From: Mesorhizobium carmichaelinearum
GTDB lineage: Bacteria; Pseudomonadota; Alphaproteobacteria; Rhizobiales; Rhizobiaceae
Assembly: GCF_900199455.1 (NCBI RefSeq)
Contig: NZ_FZQR01000005.1
Span: 186,001 to 250,000 of the forward strand
Length of the DNA stretch: 64,000 bases
Direction: 5' to 3'
Shown: in pieces, positions 13,499 through 20,351 of the stretch
How positions within the stretch are numbered: the stretch's first letter is position 1
Layout: each line of letters begins with the position of its first letter
Notes under the pieces: model-generated
The model's input: the letters and a program-made list of their open reading frames with translations, nothing else
What the model was told of the DNA's origin: nothing
Databases searched by the model: none
Translations under genes and position numbers: made by a program

Positions 13499-13516
13499 CA
13501 TGCCTGGAGCACTGTT

Positions 13517-13984
13517 ATGACTTCCAATTCTTCCATCCGGTTTCGGCCGGCCGAACCCGCTGACGCCGCGGCCATCAGAGACATCGTGCGCGCCGCCTAT
13601 GGCAAATGGGTGCCGGTGATCGGCCGCGAGCCTCTGCCGATGCGCGCCGATTATGAAAAGGCCGTTGCCGAGCATCCGTTCGAGCTCGCCGTCGCGGACG
13701 GCCGCATTGTCGGGATGATCGAAACCATGCTGGCCGACGACCACCTCTGGATCGAGAATGTCTGCGTCGCGCCACAGGCGCAGGGCAGGGGCATCGGCCG
13801 GCTGTTGCTGGAGCGGGCAGAGCAGAAAGCACTAGAGGCCGGCCGCCCCGAGCTGCGCCTGCTGACCAATGGCGCCTTCGAGGCCAATGTGTTGTTGTAC
13901 AAAAGGCATGGCTATACGATCGACCGGGAGGAGCCGTTCATGGGCGGCATGACGGTCTATATGAGCAAGAGATTGACGCGATAG
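13517..13984 (+). CDS. GNAT family N-acetyltransferase
   Basis: This is a single-domain acetyl-CoA-dependent N-acetyltransferase of 155 residues. Visible elements are IRFRPAEPADAAAIRDIVR at the N-terminus, motif A with the pyrophosphate loop VAPQAQGRGIGRLLLERAE near residue 90, and LLYKRHGYTIDREE (motif B) near residue 130. The substrate is unknown. The start is ATG 13517 with CTGGAG ten bases upstream. The terminator hairpin at 13468-13498 lies immediately before it, and the ACT protein follows after 15 bases, so the two are likely cotranscribed. Confidence 0.9.
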   Translation: MTSNSSIRFRPAEPADAAAIRDIVRAAYGKWVPVIGREPLPMRADYEKAVAEHPFELAVADGRIVGMIETMLADDHLWIENVCVAPQAQGRGIGRLLLERAEQKALEAGRPELRLLTNGAFEANVLLYKRHGYTIDREEPFMGGMTVYMSKRLTR

Positions 13985-13999
13985 CGGGCAATCGGAGGT

Positions 14000-14395
14000 A
14001 TGGATACGACGATGGCTGCCAGGGTTAAATTGAGGCAACTGCCCGGATCGTACGCGATCTCGCGGCTCGGGGCGGGCGACAGCATTCCCGGCTGGGCGGA
14101 CGGGCCGGGCTTCGTCAGCATCACCAGGACCGACGACGAGCTTTCGATCACGTGCCTGCAGGATCGCGTTCCAGGCACGGTCAAGCACGATGGCGACTGG
14201 GTCGCCTTCAAATTGCAGGGGCCCTTTGCTTTCGACGAAACCGGCATCGTGCTGTCGGTCATCCAGCCGCTGTCGGAAAACGAGCTGGGCATCTTCTTGG
14301 TGTCCACCTTCGACGGCGATCATCTGCTGGTGAAAGCGGCGGATCAGGATGCGGCGAGACGGCATCTGGTCGAGGCAGGACACACGCTGCTGTAA
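14000..14395 (+). CDS. ACT domain-containing protein
   Basis: The 131-residue protein carries a paired ACT-like fold of the amino-acid-sensing, CASTOR-related type. The sequence shows LPGSYAISRLGAGDSIPGWA, a typical N-terminal strand, and a second half LSVIQPLSENELGIFLVSTF with the HLLVKAADQDAARRHLVEAG helix. The start is ATG 14000 after CGGAGGT; a second ATG four codons on is possible. It lies 15 bases after the GNAT gene, an association that suggests ligand-dependent regulation but does not prove it. Confidence 0.8.
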   Translation: MDTTMAARVKLRQLPGSYAISRLGAGDSIPGWADGPGFVSITRTDDELSITCLQDRVPGTVKHDGDWVAFKLQGPFAFDETGIVLSVIQPLSENELGIFLVSTFDGDHLLVKAADQDAARRHLVEAGHTLL

Positions 14396-14489
14396 TTCAT
14401 CCCACGCCATCGAAAACGGCTGGGTTCGCTGGCCCAACGCCTCTGGCTCAATCACTGCCACGCTGGCTCAACCACTTCGGGGGTTGCGT

Positions 14490-14518
14490 TTGACAGCGCG
14501 GTTTGTGCATCGTTATCT
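14490..14518 (+). promoter_or_regulatory. sigma-70-like promoter of the aldehyde dehydrogenase gene
   Basis: A perfect -35 box TTGACA (14490-14495) is followed by 17 bases and the -10 box TTATCT (14513-14518). It lies 54 bases upstream of the dehydrogenase ATG. Confidence 0.65.
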
Positions 14519-14571
14519 CTAGCTGGATATCACGGCCGGAACGGCCATGCGGCACCCCCAGGGAGAAAACC

Positions 14572-16005
14572 ATGTCACACAATCTGCAGTTCTATATCGA
14601 TGGCGCGTGGGTCGATCCTGTTGTGCCCAACACGCTCGATGTCATCGATCCCTCGAACGAGGATGCCTTCGCGCAGATCTCGCTCGGCTCCAAGGCCGAT
14701 GTCGACAAGGCGGTGGCCGCCGCCAAGCGCGCCTTCAACACATTCGGTTTCACCTCGGTGGAAGAGCGCCTCGATATCCTCAACCGTATCATCGCGGTCT
14801 ACAAGAAGCGCAGCAAGGACCTAGCGCTCGCCGTGTCGCGCGAAATGGGCGCGCCGCGCCAGATGGCGCTCGACAGCCAGGTCGGCATTGGGCTGGCGCA
14901 TCTGAGCAAGATGGCCGAAGTGTTGAAGAACTTCCAGTTCCGCCACGTCAAGGGCAGCGCGCTGATCGTCAAGGAGCCGATCGGCGTCGTCGGCCTGATC
15001 ACGCCGTGGAACTGGCCGCTGAACCAGATCACCTGCAAGGTCGGTCCCGCGCTCGCCGCCGGCTGCACCATGGTGCTGAAGCCGTCGGAGATCGCGCCGC
15101 TCGATGCCATCATCTTCGCCGAAATCATCGACGAGGCCGGTGTGCCGAAGGGCGTGTTCAACCTCGTCAACGGCGACGGTCCCGGCGTCGGCCAGGCGCT
15201 GTCCAGCCATCCCGACGTCGACATGATGTCGTTCACCGGCTCGACGCGGGCCGGCATATTGGTGGCCAAGGCCGCCGCCGACACGGTCAAGCGCGTGCAT
15301 CAGGAACTGGGCGGCAAGTCGGCCAACATCCTGTTCCCGGATGTCGACCTCGCCCGCGCCGTCACCAAGGGCGTCGCCGGCTGCTTCAGCAATAGCGGCC
15401 AGTCCTGCAATGCGCCGACCCGTATGTTCGTGCCGCGTGACCGTCATGACGAGGCTGCCGCTCACGCCAAGGCGGCTGCGGAAAAGTTCGTGGTCGGCCC
15501 GGCCGACGGCGCCAACACCAAGCTTGGCCCTGTCGTCAGCCAGGTCCAGTTCGACAAGATCCAGGACCTGATCCAGGCCGGCATCGACGAGGGTGCGACG
15601 CTGGTCGCCGGCGGCCCCGGCCGCCCGGCCGAACTCAACCGCGGCTACTATGTCAGGCCGACGGTGTTCGCCGACGTCACCCACGACATGCGCATCGCGC
15701 GTGAGGAGATCTTCGGGCCGGTGCTGGCGATCCTGCCTTACGACACGGTCGAACAGGCTGTCGAACAGGCCAACGACACCGTCTACGGCCTTGCCTCCTA
15801 CATCCAGGCCAAGGATATCCAGAAGGCCCGCGACGTGGCCGCGCGCATGCGCTCCGGCAATGTCTACATCAACTACCCGACCTGGGACGCCGGCCTGCCC
15901 TTCGGCGGCTACAAGCAGTCGGGCAACGGCCGCGAATACGCCGAATACGGCCTTGAGGATTTCCTCGAGATCAAGGGCATCGCGGGGTATGAGGCGGCTG
16001 AGTAG
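14572..16005 (+). CDS. aldehyde dehydrogenase family protein
   Basis: This NAD(P)-dependent enzyme oxidises an aldehyde to the acid. The 477-residue product has the family landmarks in order: the PWNWPLNQ coenzyme motif near residue 145, FTGSTRAG near residue 222, catalytic-region ELGGKSANI with the general-base Glu near residue 245, and NSGQSCNAPTR with the nucleophile Cys near residue 279. It ends with EIFGPVLAILPY and PFGGYKQSGNGRE. The start is ATG 14572 after GGGAGAA. It has its own promoter at 14490. The substrate cannot be fixed from the sequence. Confidence 0.95.
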   Translation: MSHNLQFYIDGAWVDPVVPNTLDVIDPSNEDAFAQISLGSKADVDKAVAAAKRAFNTFGFTSVEERLDILNRIIAVYKKRSKDLALAVSREMGAPRQMALDSQVGIGLAHLSKMAEVLKNFQFRHVKGSALIVKEPIGVVGLITPWNWPLNQITCKVGPALAAGCTMVLKPSEIAPLDAIIFAEIIDEAGVPKGVFNLVNGDGPGVGQALSSHPDVDMMSFTGSTRAGILVAKAAADTVKRVHQELGGKSANILFPDVDLARAVTKGVAGCFSNSGQSCNAPTRMFVPRDRHDEAAAHAKAAAEKFVVGPADGANTKLGPVVSQVQFDKIQDLIQAGIDEGATLVAGGPGRPAELNRGYYVRPTVFADVTHDMRIAREEIFGPVLAILPYDTVEQAVEQANDTVYGLASYIQAKDIQKARDVAARMRSGNVYINYPTWDAGLPFGGYKQSGNGREYAEYGLEDFLEIKGIAGYEAAE

Positions 16006-16337
16006 GCGTCGATAAAGTGCACCGCGACAGGCAGCGCATCTACCTAGCGTCAATAGTTCGAAGCCGGCGCCGCCCCTCATCCGCCTGCCGGCACCTTCTC
16101 CCCGTATAGTGACGGGGAGAAGGGAAGCAGCGGCGCCTTCGGCGCTTTTCTTGCAACGTTGGCAATTGGCGAAATCATCGATCACTGCGTCTTTCTCCCC
16201 GTCACTATACGGGGAGAAATGCCCGGCAGGGCAATGAGGGGCAGCGCTAACGTTCGGACGGGGGCGCGTGCTTGCTTGCCCGCAGCAAGTGGCTGGTGGT
16301 AGCCTGGTTGCCATCAGCGGATGAGCCGGAGCTGGAA
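16006..16337. other. intergenic region with repeat
   Basis: This 332-base gap is mostly the family B repeat at 16063-16248. The remaining 90 bases precede the next small gene, and no promoter is clear in them. Confidence 0.6.
16063..16248. repeat. intergenic palindromic repeat, family B, copy 3 (complete)
   Basis: The left half has GCCCCTCATCCGCCTGCCGG and a hairpin CCTTCTCCCCGT/ACGGGGAGAAGG with the loop ATAGTG. A centre with CGGCGCCTTCGGCGC follows, and the right half repeats CTCCCCGTCACTATACGGGG before GGCAGGGCAATGAGGGGC. The two outer ends are inverted relative to each other. Partial or rearranged copies lie at 7803 and 13036. Confidence 0.85.
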
Positions 16338-16667
16338 ATGTCAGAGCCCGACGAGAGCCTCTACCAGGTCTTCGTCGACGACAATTTCCATTATCGTGAC
16401 GAAAGTCATCGGTATCTGGACGGACAGTTCGCAACCTATGAAGAGGCGGTGGCGCACTGTCGCGCCATAGTCGACGGCGAACTGGATAATGCTTTCAAAC
16501 CGGGAGCAACCGCCGAACAGCGGTTTGAGACATACAGTTTGTTTGGCCTGGATCCGTTCATAAAGTCACCGCCCGGGCGACGGGTCGATCCGCCTTTTTC
16601 CGCTTGGGATTATGCAAAGGAGCGGTGCGGAATCCTGCCTCGCGACGCTGCCATTCCAGAAGCCTGA
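16338..16667 (+). CDS. conserved hypothetical protein, 109 aa
   Basis: No named domain is recognised. The product starts MSEPDESLYQVFVDDNFHYR and contains TYEEAVAHCRAIVDGELDNA, a helix that looks like the partner of a small ferredoxin-like fold, and an Asp/Pro-rich C-terminus. It has no signal peptide or membrane span. The start is ATG 16338, with CCGGAGCTGGA directly upstream. It lies 66 bases before the Xre-RES pair, on the same strand, but that pair has its own promoter, so it is probably unrelated. Confidence 0.7.
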   Translation: MSEPDESLYQVFVDDNFHYRDESHRYLDGQFATYEEAVAHCRAIVDGELDNAFKPGATAEQRFETYSLFGLDPFIKSPPGRRVDPPFSAWDYAKERCGILPRDAAIPEA

Positions 16668-16680
16668 TTTTGGGTTCTTC

Positions 16681-16721
16681 TTGCCAATTGGCAAATACAT
16701 GCTATATCTCTGCCAATAGCA
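16681..16721 (+). promoter_or_regulatory. promoter/operator of the Xre-RES toxin-antitoxin pair
   Basis: TTGCCAATTGGCAA (16681-16694) is a perfect 14-base palindrome, and TGCCAATAGC follows at 16711. TTGCCA as -35 and TATATC at 16703 as -10 give a 16-base spacer, so the palindrome overlaps the promoter. That arrangement fits autorepression by the antitoxin. Confidence 0.6.
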
Positions 16722-16733
16722 TAGGTGAGCAAC

Positions 16734-17144
16734 ATGCAGCTTCAGTCCATCGTCACCACGCCGGCCACGGTCGGGTCAGCCATTTCGGAGGAAGAGGCGG
16801 GCGCCCTGGCGCGCACCACGGTCAATCTGTTCAAGGCGTGGAACCTGACCGATCTGGAGGCCTGCATCCTGCTTGGCGGCATGTCGGCGCGGACCTGGGC
16901 ACGCTGGAAGGAGGGTGGCATCGGCCGCATCGACCGCGACCTGCGCACCCGCATGGCGCATCTGATGGGCATCCACAAAGGTCTGCGCTATCTCTTCACC
17001 GAGCCGGCGCGCGGCTATGCCTGGATCCGCAAGCCCAATGCCACCTTCGGCGGCCAGTCGGCGCTCGACCTGATGCTGCGCGGTGAAATCTCCGATCTTG
17101 CCGCGATGCGCGAATGGCTCGATGCGGAGCGTGGTGCATGGTGA
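16734..17144 (+). CDS. Xre/MbcA/ParS-type antitoxin of a RES toxin pair
   Basis: This antitoxin binds and neutralises the RES toxin and represses the operon. The 136-residue product has an N-terminal Xre-like helical region (LARTTVNLFKAWNLTDLEACILLGGMSARTWARWKEG, read as consecutive segments) and a C-terminal toxin-binding domain ending FGGQSALDLMLRGEISDLAAM, the DUF2384 hallmark. The start is ATG 16734 after AGGTGAG; a GTG three codons earlier is possible. Its stop overlaps the toxin start by 7 bases. Confidence 0.9.
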   Translation: MQLQSIVTTPATVGSAISEEEAGALARTTVNLFKAWNLTDLEACILLGGMSARTWARWKEGGIGRIDRDLRTRMAHLMGIHKGLRYLFTEPARGYAWIRKPNATFGGQSALDLMLRGEISDLAAMREWLDAERGAW

Positions 17145-17836
17145 GTGGGCTCGCGGTCCGGCGCCGCGTCCACTGGCAGCAGACGTTTCGCATCATCCGC
17201 TCCATCCATCCGCCGATCGACCTGTTCGAGGACATTGCCGATCCGCGCGACTGGGAGGCGCTGGCCTCCGTCGAGGAGAAGACCAATCCGCGCATCCGCC
17301 TGGAGATCGGCGACCTCGGCAAGGTGGCGGCGGCAAGGCGGGTGTCCGGCCCCGGCGCCAGCTTCGTGATGGCGCCCTTCGTGCATTGTTCGACGCTGCG
17401 GCCCGGCCGTTTCTCGGATGGCAGCTATGGCCTCTATTATGCCGGCGATAGCGAGGATGTGGCGCTGGCCGAAACCATCCACCACCACCAGAATTTCATG
17501 CGCGCCACCAGCGAGGATCCGGGCTGGACAGCTGACTTTCGCGTGCTGATCGGCAGCGTCGACCGCGACCTCGACGACGTCAACGCGGTGCCCGGCGTGC
17601 TCGACCCCGACGACTACACCGCCTCGCAGGCGGAAGGGCGGGCACTGCGGGCGGCCGGCAGCGACGGGCTTCTCTGGAACAGCGTGCGCATGCCGGACGG
17701 GCAATGCATCGGCATCTTCTGGCCCGACGTCATCCCCGTGCCGGTGCAAGGCCGGCACTACTCCTACCACTGGGACGGCAAGCGTGTGGATTTCGTGCGC
17801 CAGCACGATACGGGCAAGGTGCTGGCGGTCACATGA
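17138..17836 (+). CDS. RES domain toxin (NAD+ phosphorylase type)
   Basis: RES toxins degrade NAD+ in the cell and stop growth. The 232-residue product has the domain-naming residues: Arg in RPGRFSDGSYGLYYAG, Glu in DVALAETIHHHQNF, and a Ser in the C-terminal GLLWNSVRMPDG. The start ATG 17138 overlaps the antitoxin stop by 7 bases, showing translational coupling. The pair's order, antitoxin first, is standard. The catalytic assignment is inferred from the family. Confidence 0.9.
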   Translation: MVSGLAVRRRVHWQQTFRIIRSIHPPIDLFEDIADPRDWEALASVEEKTNPRIRLEIGDLGKVAAARRVSGPGASFVMAPFVHCSTLRPGRFSDGSYGLYYAGDSEDVALAETIHHHQNFMRATSEDPGWTADFRVLIGSVDRDLDDVNAVPGVLDPDDYTASQAEGRALRAAGSDGLLWNSVRMPDGQCIGIFWPDVIPVPVQGRHYSYHWDGKRVDFVRQHDTGKVLAVT

Positions 17837-17926
17837 TGGTCCACGGGCTCTCCACAGGCGCGGTCAAACGCCGGTCATGAACGCTGTTACGCGCCGGCGG
17901 GGATAGAGACCACAGCCGCCGCTCCG

Positions 17927-17944
17927 GAAGGCGAGTCCGCCTTC
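17927..17944. terminator. hairpin between convergent RES and YoeB genes
   Basis: GAAGGCG and CGCCTTC pair perfectly around AGTC. It lies two bases downstream of the yoeB stop on the minus strand and 90 bases after the RES gene on the plus strand. There is no long T-run on either side, so termination efficiency is uncertain. Confidence 0.5.
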
Positions 17945-17946
17945 TC

Positions 17947-18201
17947 TCAGTAGTGATAGCGACATTGCGCTATGAACAGGCAGTCTTCGCCTGCGCGGTA
18001 AACCAGACGATGCTCCTGCGTGATACGCCGTGACCACCATCCCGATAGTGGCCCGCGCAACGGTTCCGGCTTGCCGGTGCCGGTGAACGGCGTGCGGGTG
18101 CATTCCTTGATGAGTGCATTTATGCGTGCAAGCAGTTTTGTGTCGGTCGCCTGCCAGTGCAGATAATCCTCCCATGCGCGCTCATGGAAGATCAGCCTCA
18201 C
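17947..18201 (-). CDS. yoeB: YoeB-type mRNA interferase toxin
   Basis: YoeB enters the ribosomal A site and cleaves mRNA. The 84-residue product is the family length. It opens with [16 protein letters not shown] and ends with the diagnostic [20 protein letters not shown]: the terminal His-Tyr pair, the Arg and the upstream catalytic Glu before HRLVYR are present. The start is GTG 18201 within GTGA, so it overlaps the antitoxin stop by 4 bases. Confidence 0.95.
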   Translation of the reverse strand: MRLIFHERAWEDYLHWQATDTKLLARINALIKECTRTPFTGTGKPEPLRGPLSGWWSRRITQEHRLVYRAGEDCLFIAQCRYHY

Positions 18202-18452
18202 TCCGGAAGCTCGCGCTCTGTCCCTTCGCCTTGGTCCAATCCCTGCGTCGCCTCAAGCAAGCGCTCGGCATTACGCGGGCTGCGCAGGAGATGTCGGGTT
18301 TCCTCATAAGAGGCGAAATCCTCCACCGACATCAGCACTGCCGCTGGCTTGCCACGGTCGCGCGTGATGATGACCGGTTCATGATCGGCGTTCACGCTGT
18401 CTATCGTAGCGGCCAAGTTGCGCCGCAAGTCGCTGTAGGAAGTGGTTCGCAT
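18198..18452 (-). CDS. yefM: YefM-type antitoxin
   Basis: YefM binds YoeB and represses its own operon. The 84-residue product begins [20 protein letters not shown], with the PHD/YefM N-terminal fold and [20 protein letters not shown], and has a C-terminal helix ([16 protein letters not shown]) that wraps YoeB. The start is ATG 18452. It is first in the minus-strand pair. Directly upstream is an 11-base inverted repeat with TGTAC cores, the typical YefM operator layout. Confidence 0.95.
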   Translation of the reverse strand: MRTTSYSDLRRNLAATIDSVNADHEPVIITRDRGKPAAVLMSVEDFASYEETRHLLRSPRNAERLLEATQGLDQGEGTERELPE

Positions 18453-18455
18453 GGG

Positions 18456-18485
18456 CCATCTTGTACGCGTTTACGTACAAGATGG
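18456..18485. promoter_or_regulatory. yefM-yoeB operator palindrome
   Basis: CCATCTTGTAC (18456-18466) and GTACAAGATGG (18475-18485) are perfect inverted 11-base arms with an 8-base spacer. They lie four bases upstream of the yefM start. TGTAC half sites match known YefM-YoeB operators. Confidence 0.75.
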
Positions 18486-18659
18486 CAAGGATTTTGAGAT
18501 CGCTCAATGGCCTAACGCGATTGGCACCCTTCGCCAGCGTTGGCCCGGTCCCGTGCGATCGGAAACGCATTCTCCGATCACCCCAAGGAATGGCATGGAT
18601 TACCTGCCATATCGTCTCCACCCGATCTATATATCGGTTGAGATCGATGCGAGGTGAAG

Positions 18660-18950
18660 ATGGACCACGACATCATATTGAAGGCGCTGGCGCACCCGTT
18701 TCGGCGCGATGTCTTGGCGTGGCTGAAGGAGCCTGAACAGCACTTCGCCGCGCAGGCGCATCCGCTCGAAATGGGGGTCTGCGCCAGCCAGTTCGACCAT
18801 CGCGGCCTGGCGCAGTCCAGCGTCTCGGCGCATCTGGCGACGCTGGCGTCAGCCGACCTGGTGACAACGCGTCGGGTCGGCCAATGGGTGTTCTACAAGC
18901 GTAACGAAGAAACCATCGCCGCCTTCCAGGCCGCCTTGTCCGATCTCTGA
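18660..18950 (+). CDS. ArsR family regulator
   Basis: This is a winged-helix repressor of 96 residues. The sequence shows ALAHPFRRDVLAWLKEPEQH, an insertion containing the single Cys in MGVCASQFDHRG, the recognition helix SSVSAHLATLASADLV and the wing VGQWVFYKRNEE. The single Cys makes classic As(III) sensing unlikely; a redox or electrophile signal is plausible. The start is ATG 18660 after GAGGTGA. CGATCT-N12-AGATCG lies just upstream as a possible operator. It is 44 bases from the Old Yellow Enzyme gene, which it probably controls. Confidence 0.87.
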   Translation: MDHDIILKALAHPFRRDVLAWLKEPEQHFAAQAHPLEMGVCASQFDHRGLAQSSVSAHLATLASADLVTTRRVGQWVFYKRNEETIAAFQAALSDL

Positions 18951-18994
18951 CGATCCTCCCCATCCTCCCCCCGAATGCATGAAAGGCATTTCTC

Positions 18995-20110
18995 ATGGCT
19001 ACCCTCTTTGATCCCTTGCGGGCCGGCGATCTCGCGCTGGCGAACCGCATCGTCATGGCGCCGCTTACGCGCAACCGCTCGCCCAATGCGGTGCCCGGCG
19101 ACCTTTCGGTGACCTATTACGGCCAGCGCGCCACGGCTGGTCTTATCGTGACCGAAGCCACCGCCATCAGCCATCAGGGCCAGGGCTACGCCAACGTGCC
19201 CGGCCTCTATGGCGCGGATCAGCTTGCCGGCTGGAAGCGTGTCACCGACGCCGTTCACAAGGCCGGCGGCACGATCGTGGTGCAGCTCTGGCATGTCGGA
19301 CGCATCTCGCACAATACATTGCAGCCCGGCGGCGGCAAGCCGGTGGCGCCGTCGGCGATCAGGGCAAACTCCAAGACTTTCCTGGTCAAGCCGGATGGCA
19401 GCGGCGAGTTCGCCGAGACCTCCGAACCGCGCGCGCTCGAAACCGCCGAACTCCCCGGCATCGTCGATGATTTCCGCCGCGCCGCCAAGGCGGCGATCGA
19501 GGTAGCGGGTTTCGACGGCGTCGAGATCCATGGCGCCAATGGCTATCTCGTCGACCAGTTCCTGCGCTCGGGCACCAATCATCGCACCGATGATTATGGC
19601 GGCTCGATCGAGAACCGGACGCGCTTCCTGTTCGAGGTGGTCGACGCGGTCACGGGCGCCGTCGGCGCCGGCAGGACCGGGATCAGGCTGTCGCCGGTAA
19701 CGCCCGCGAACGACACTTGGGATGCCGATCCGCAGCCGCTGTTCAACCATGTCGTGGCCGGCCTGGGCAGTCGCGGCCTGGCGTACGTCCATATCGTCGA
19801 AGGCGCGACCGGCGGCGCGCGCGACTTCAGCCAGGGCGACCGGCCGTTCGACTACGAAGAGCTCAAGGCCACCTATCGCAAGGCCGGCGGCACTGGCGCC
19901 TGGCTGGTGAACAATGGCTACGACAAGGAACTGGCCGAAAAGGCGGTCGGGGACGGCTATGCCGACCTTGTCGCGTTCGGCAAGCTGTTCATCGCCAATC
20001 CCGACCTCGTCAGCCGGCTGAAGCGGAACGCCGGACTGAACGATCCGGACAAGGCGACGTTCTATGGCGGCGACGCCAAGGGTTATACGGATTATCCGAC
20101 GGCGGCCTGA
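18995..20110 (+). CDS. Old Yellow Enzyme family alkene reductase
   Basis: This FMN-dependent, NADPH-using reductase acts on electron-poor alkenes, nitro compounds or nitrate esters. The 371-residue TIM-barrel product begins MATLFDPLRAGDLALANRIV, with the MAPLTRNRS motif and the active-site QLWHVGRISH (conserved His pair) near residue 92. Substrate-binding NGYLVDQFLRSGTNHRTDDY follows near residue 185, and PDLVSRLKRN lies near the end. The start is ATG 18995. The ArsR gene directly upstream indicates induction by an electrophile. Confidence 0.94.
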   Translation: MATLFDPLRAGDLALANRIVMAPLTRNRSPNAVPGDLSVTYYGQRATAGLIVTEATAISHQGQGYANVPGLYGADQLAGWKRVTDAVHKAGGTIVVQLWHVGRISHNTLQPGGGKPVAPSAIRANSKTFLVKPDGSGEFAETSEPRALETAELPGIVDDFRRAAKAAIEVAGFDGVEIHGANGYLVDQFLRSGTNHRTDDYGGSIENRTRFLFEVVDAVTGAVGAGRTGIRLSPVTPANDTWDADPQPLFNHVVAGLGSRGLAYVHIVEGATGGARDFSQGDRPFDYEELKATYRKAGGTGAWLVNNGYDKELAEKAVGDGYADLVAFGKLFIANPDLVSRLKRNAGLNDPDKATFYGGDAKGYTDYPTAA

Positions 20111-20156
20111 GCCGCCCATTCCAGGTGGGCTGGCCTTCCGCCTGCCCACAAGACAG

Positions 20157-20201
20157 CCGGCTCCCCACGGGGGGCCGGTCAGCCATCGCGCTATGCGCGA
20201 T
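20157..20201 (+). terminator. tandem hairpins downstream of the Old Yellow Enzyme gene
   Basis: The first hairpin pairs CCGGCTCCCC with GGGGGGCCGG (one G-T wobble) and the second pairs ATCGCGC with GCGCGAT around TAT. A T-run follows only later, near 20260, so termination by this pair is a suggestion. Confidence 0.4.
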
Positions 20202-20351
20202 CGGATGAACATCTGGCCGGGACGCACGGGCGTGGAACCGGGCCTGGCTGAGCGGATTTCTTTTTTGCGGTGACTTGCGGCGATCAAGAATTTGCCTGAT
20301 CAAGTCGGCGTAAGGTCAACAACCGCCAGACATGGTCCAGATTCCACTGAC

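Larger units (their letters stand above)
12984..13516. other. 533-base gap: repeat, possible leader and terminator
   Basis: The gap holds a family B repeat (13036-13273), then about 190 bases ending in a strong intrinsic terminator (13468-13498) just before the GNAT gene. A very short frame (TTG 13415, ten residues) lies before the terminator. No protein gene is supported here. Confidence 0.6.
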
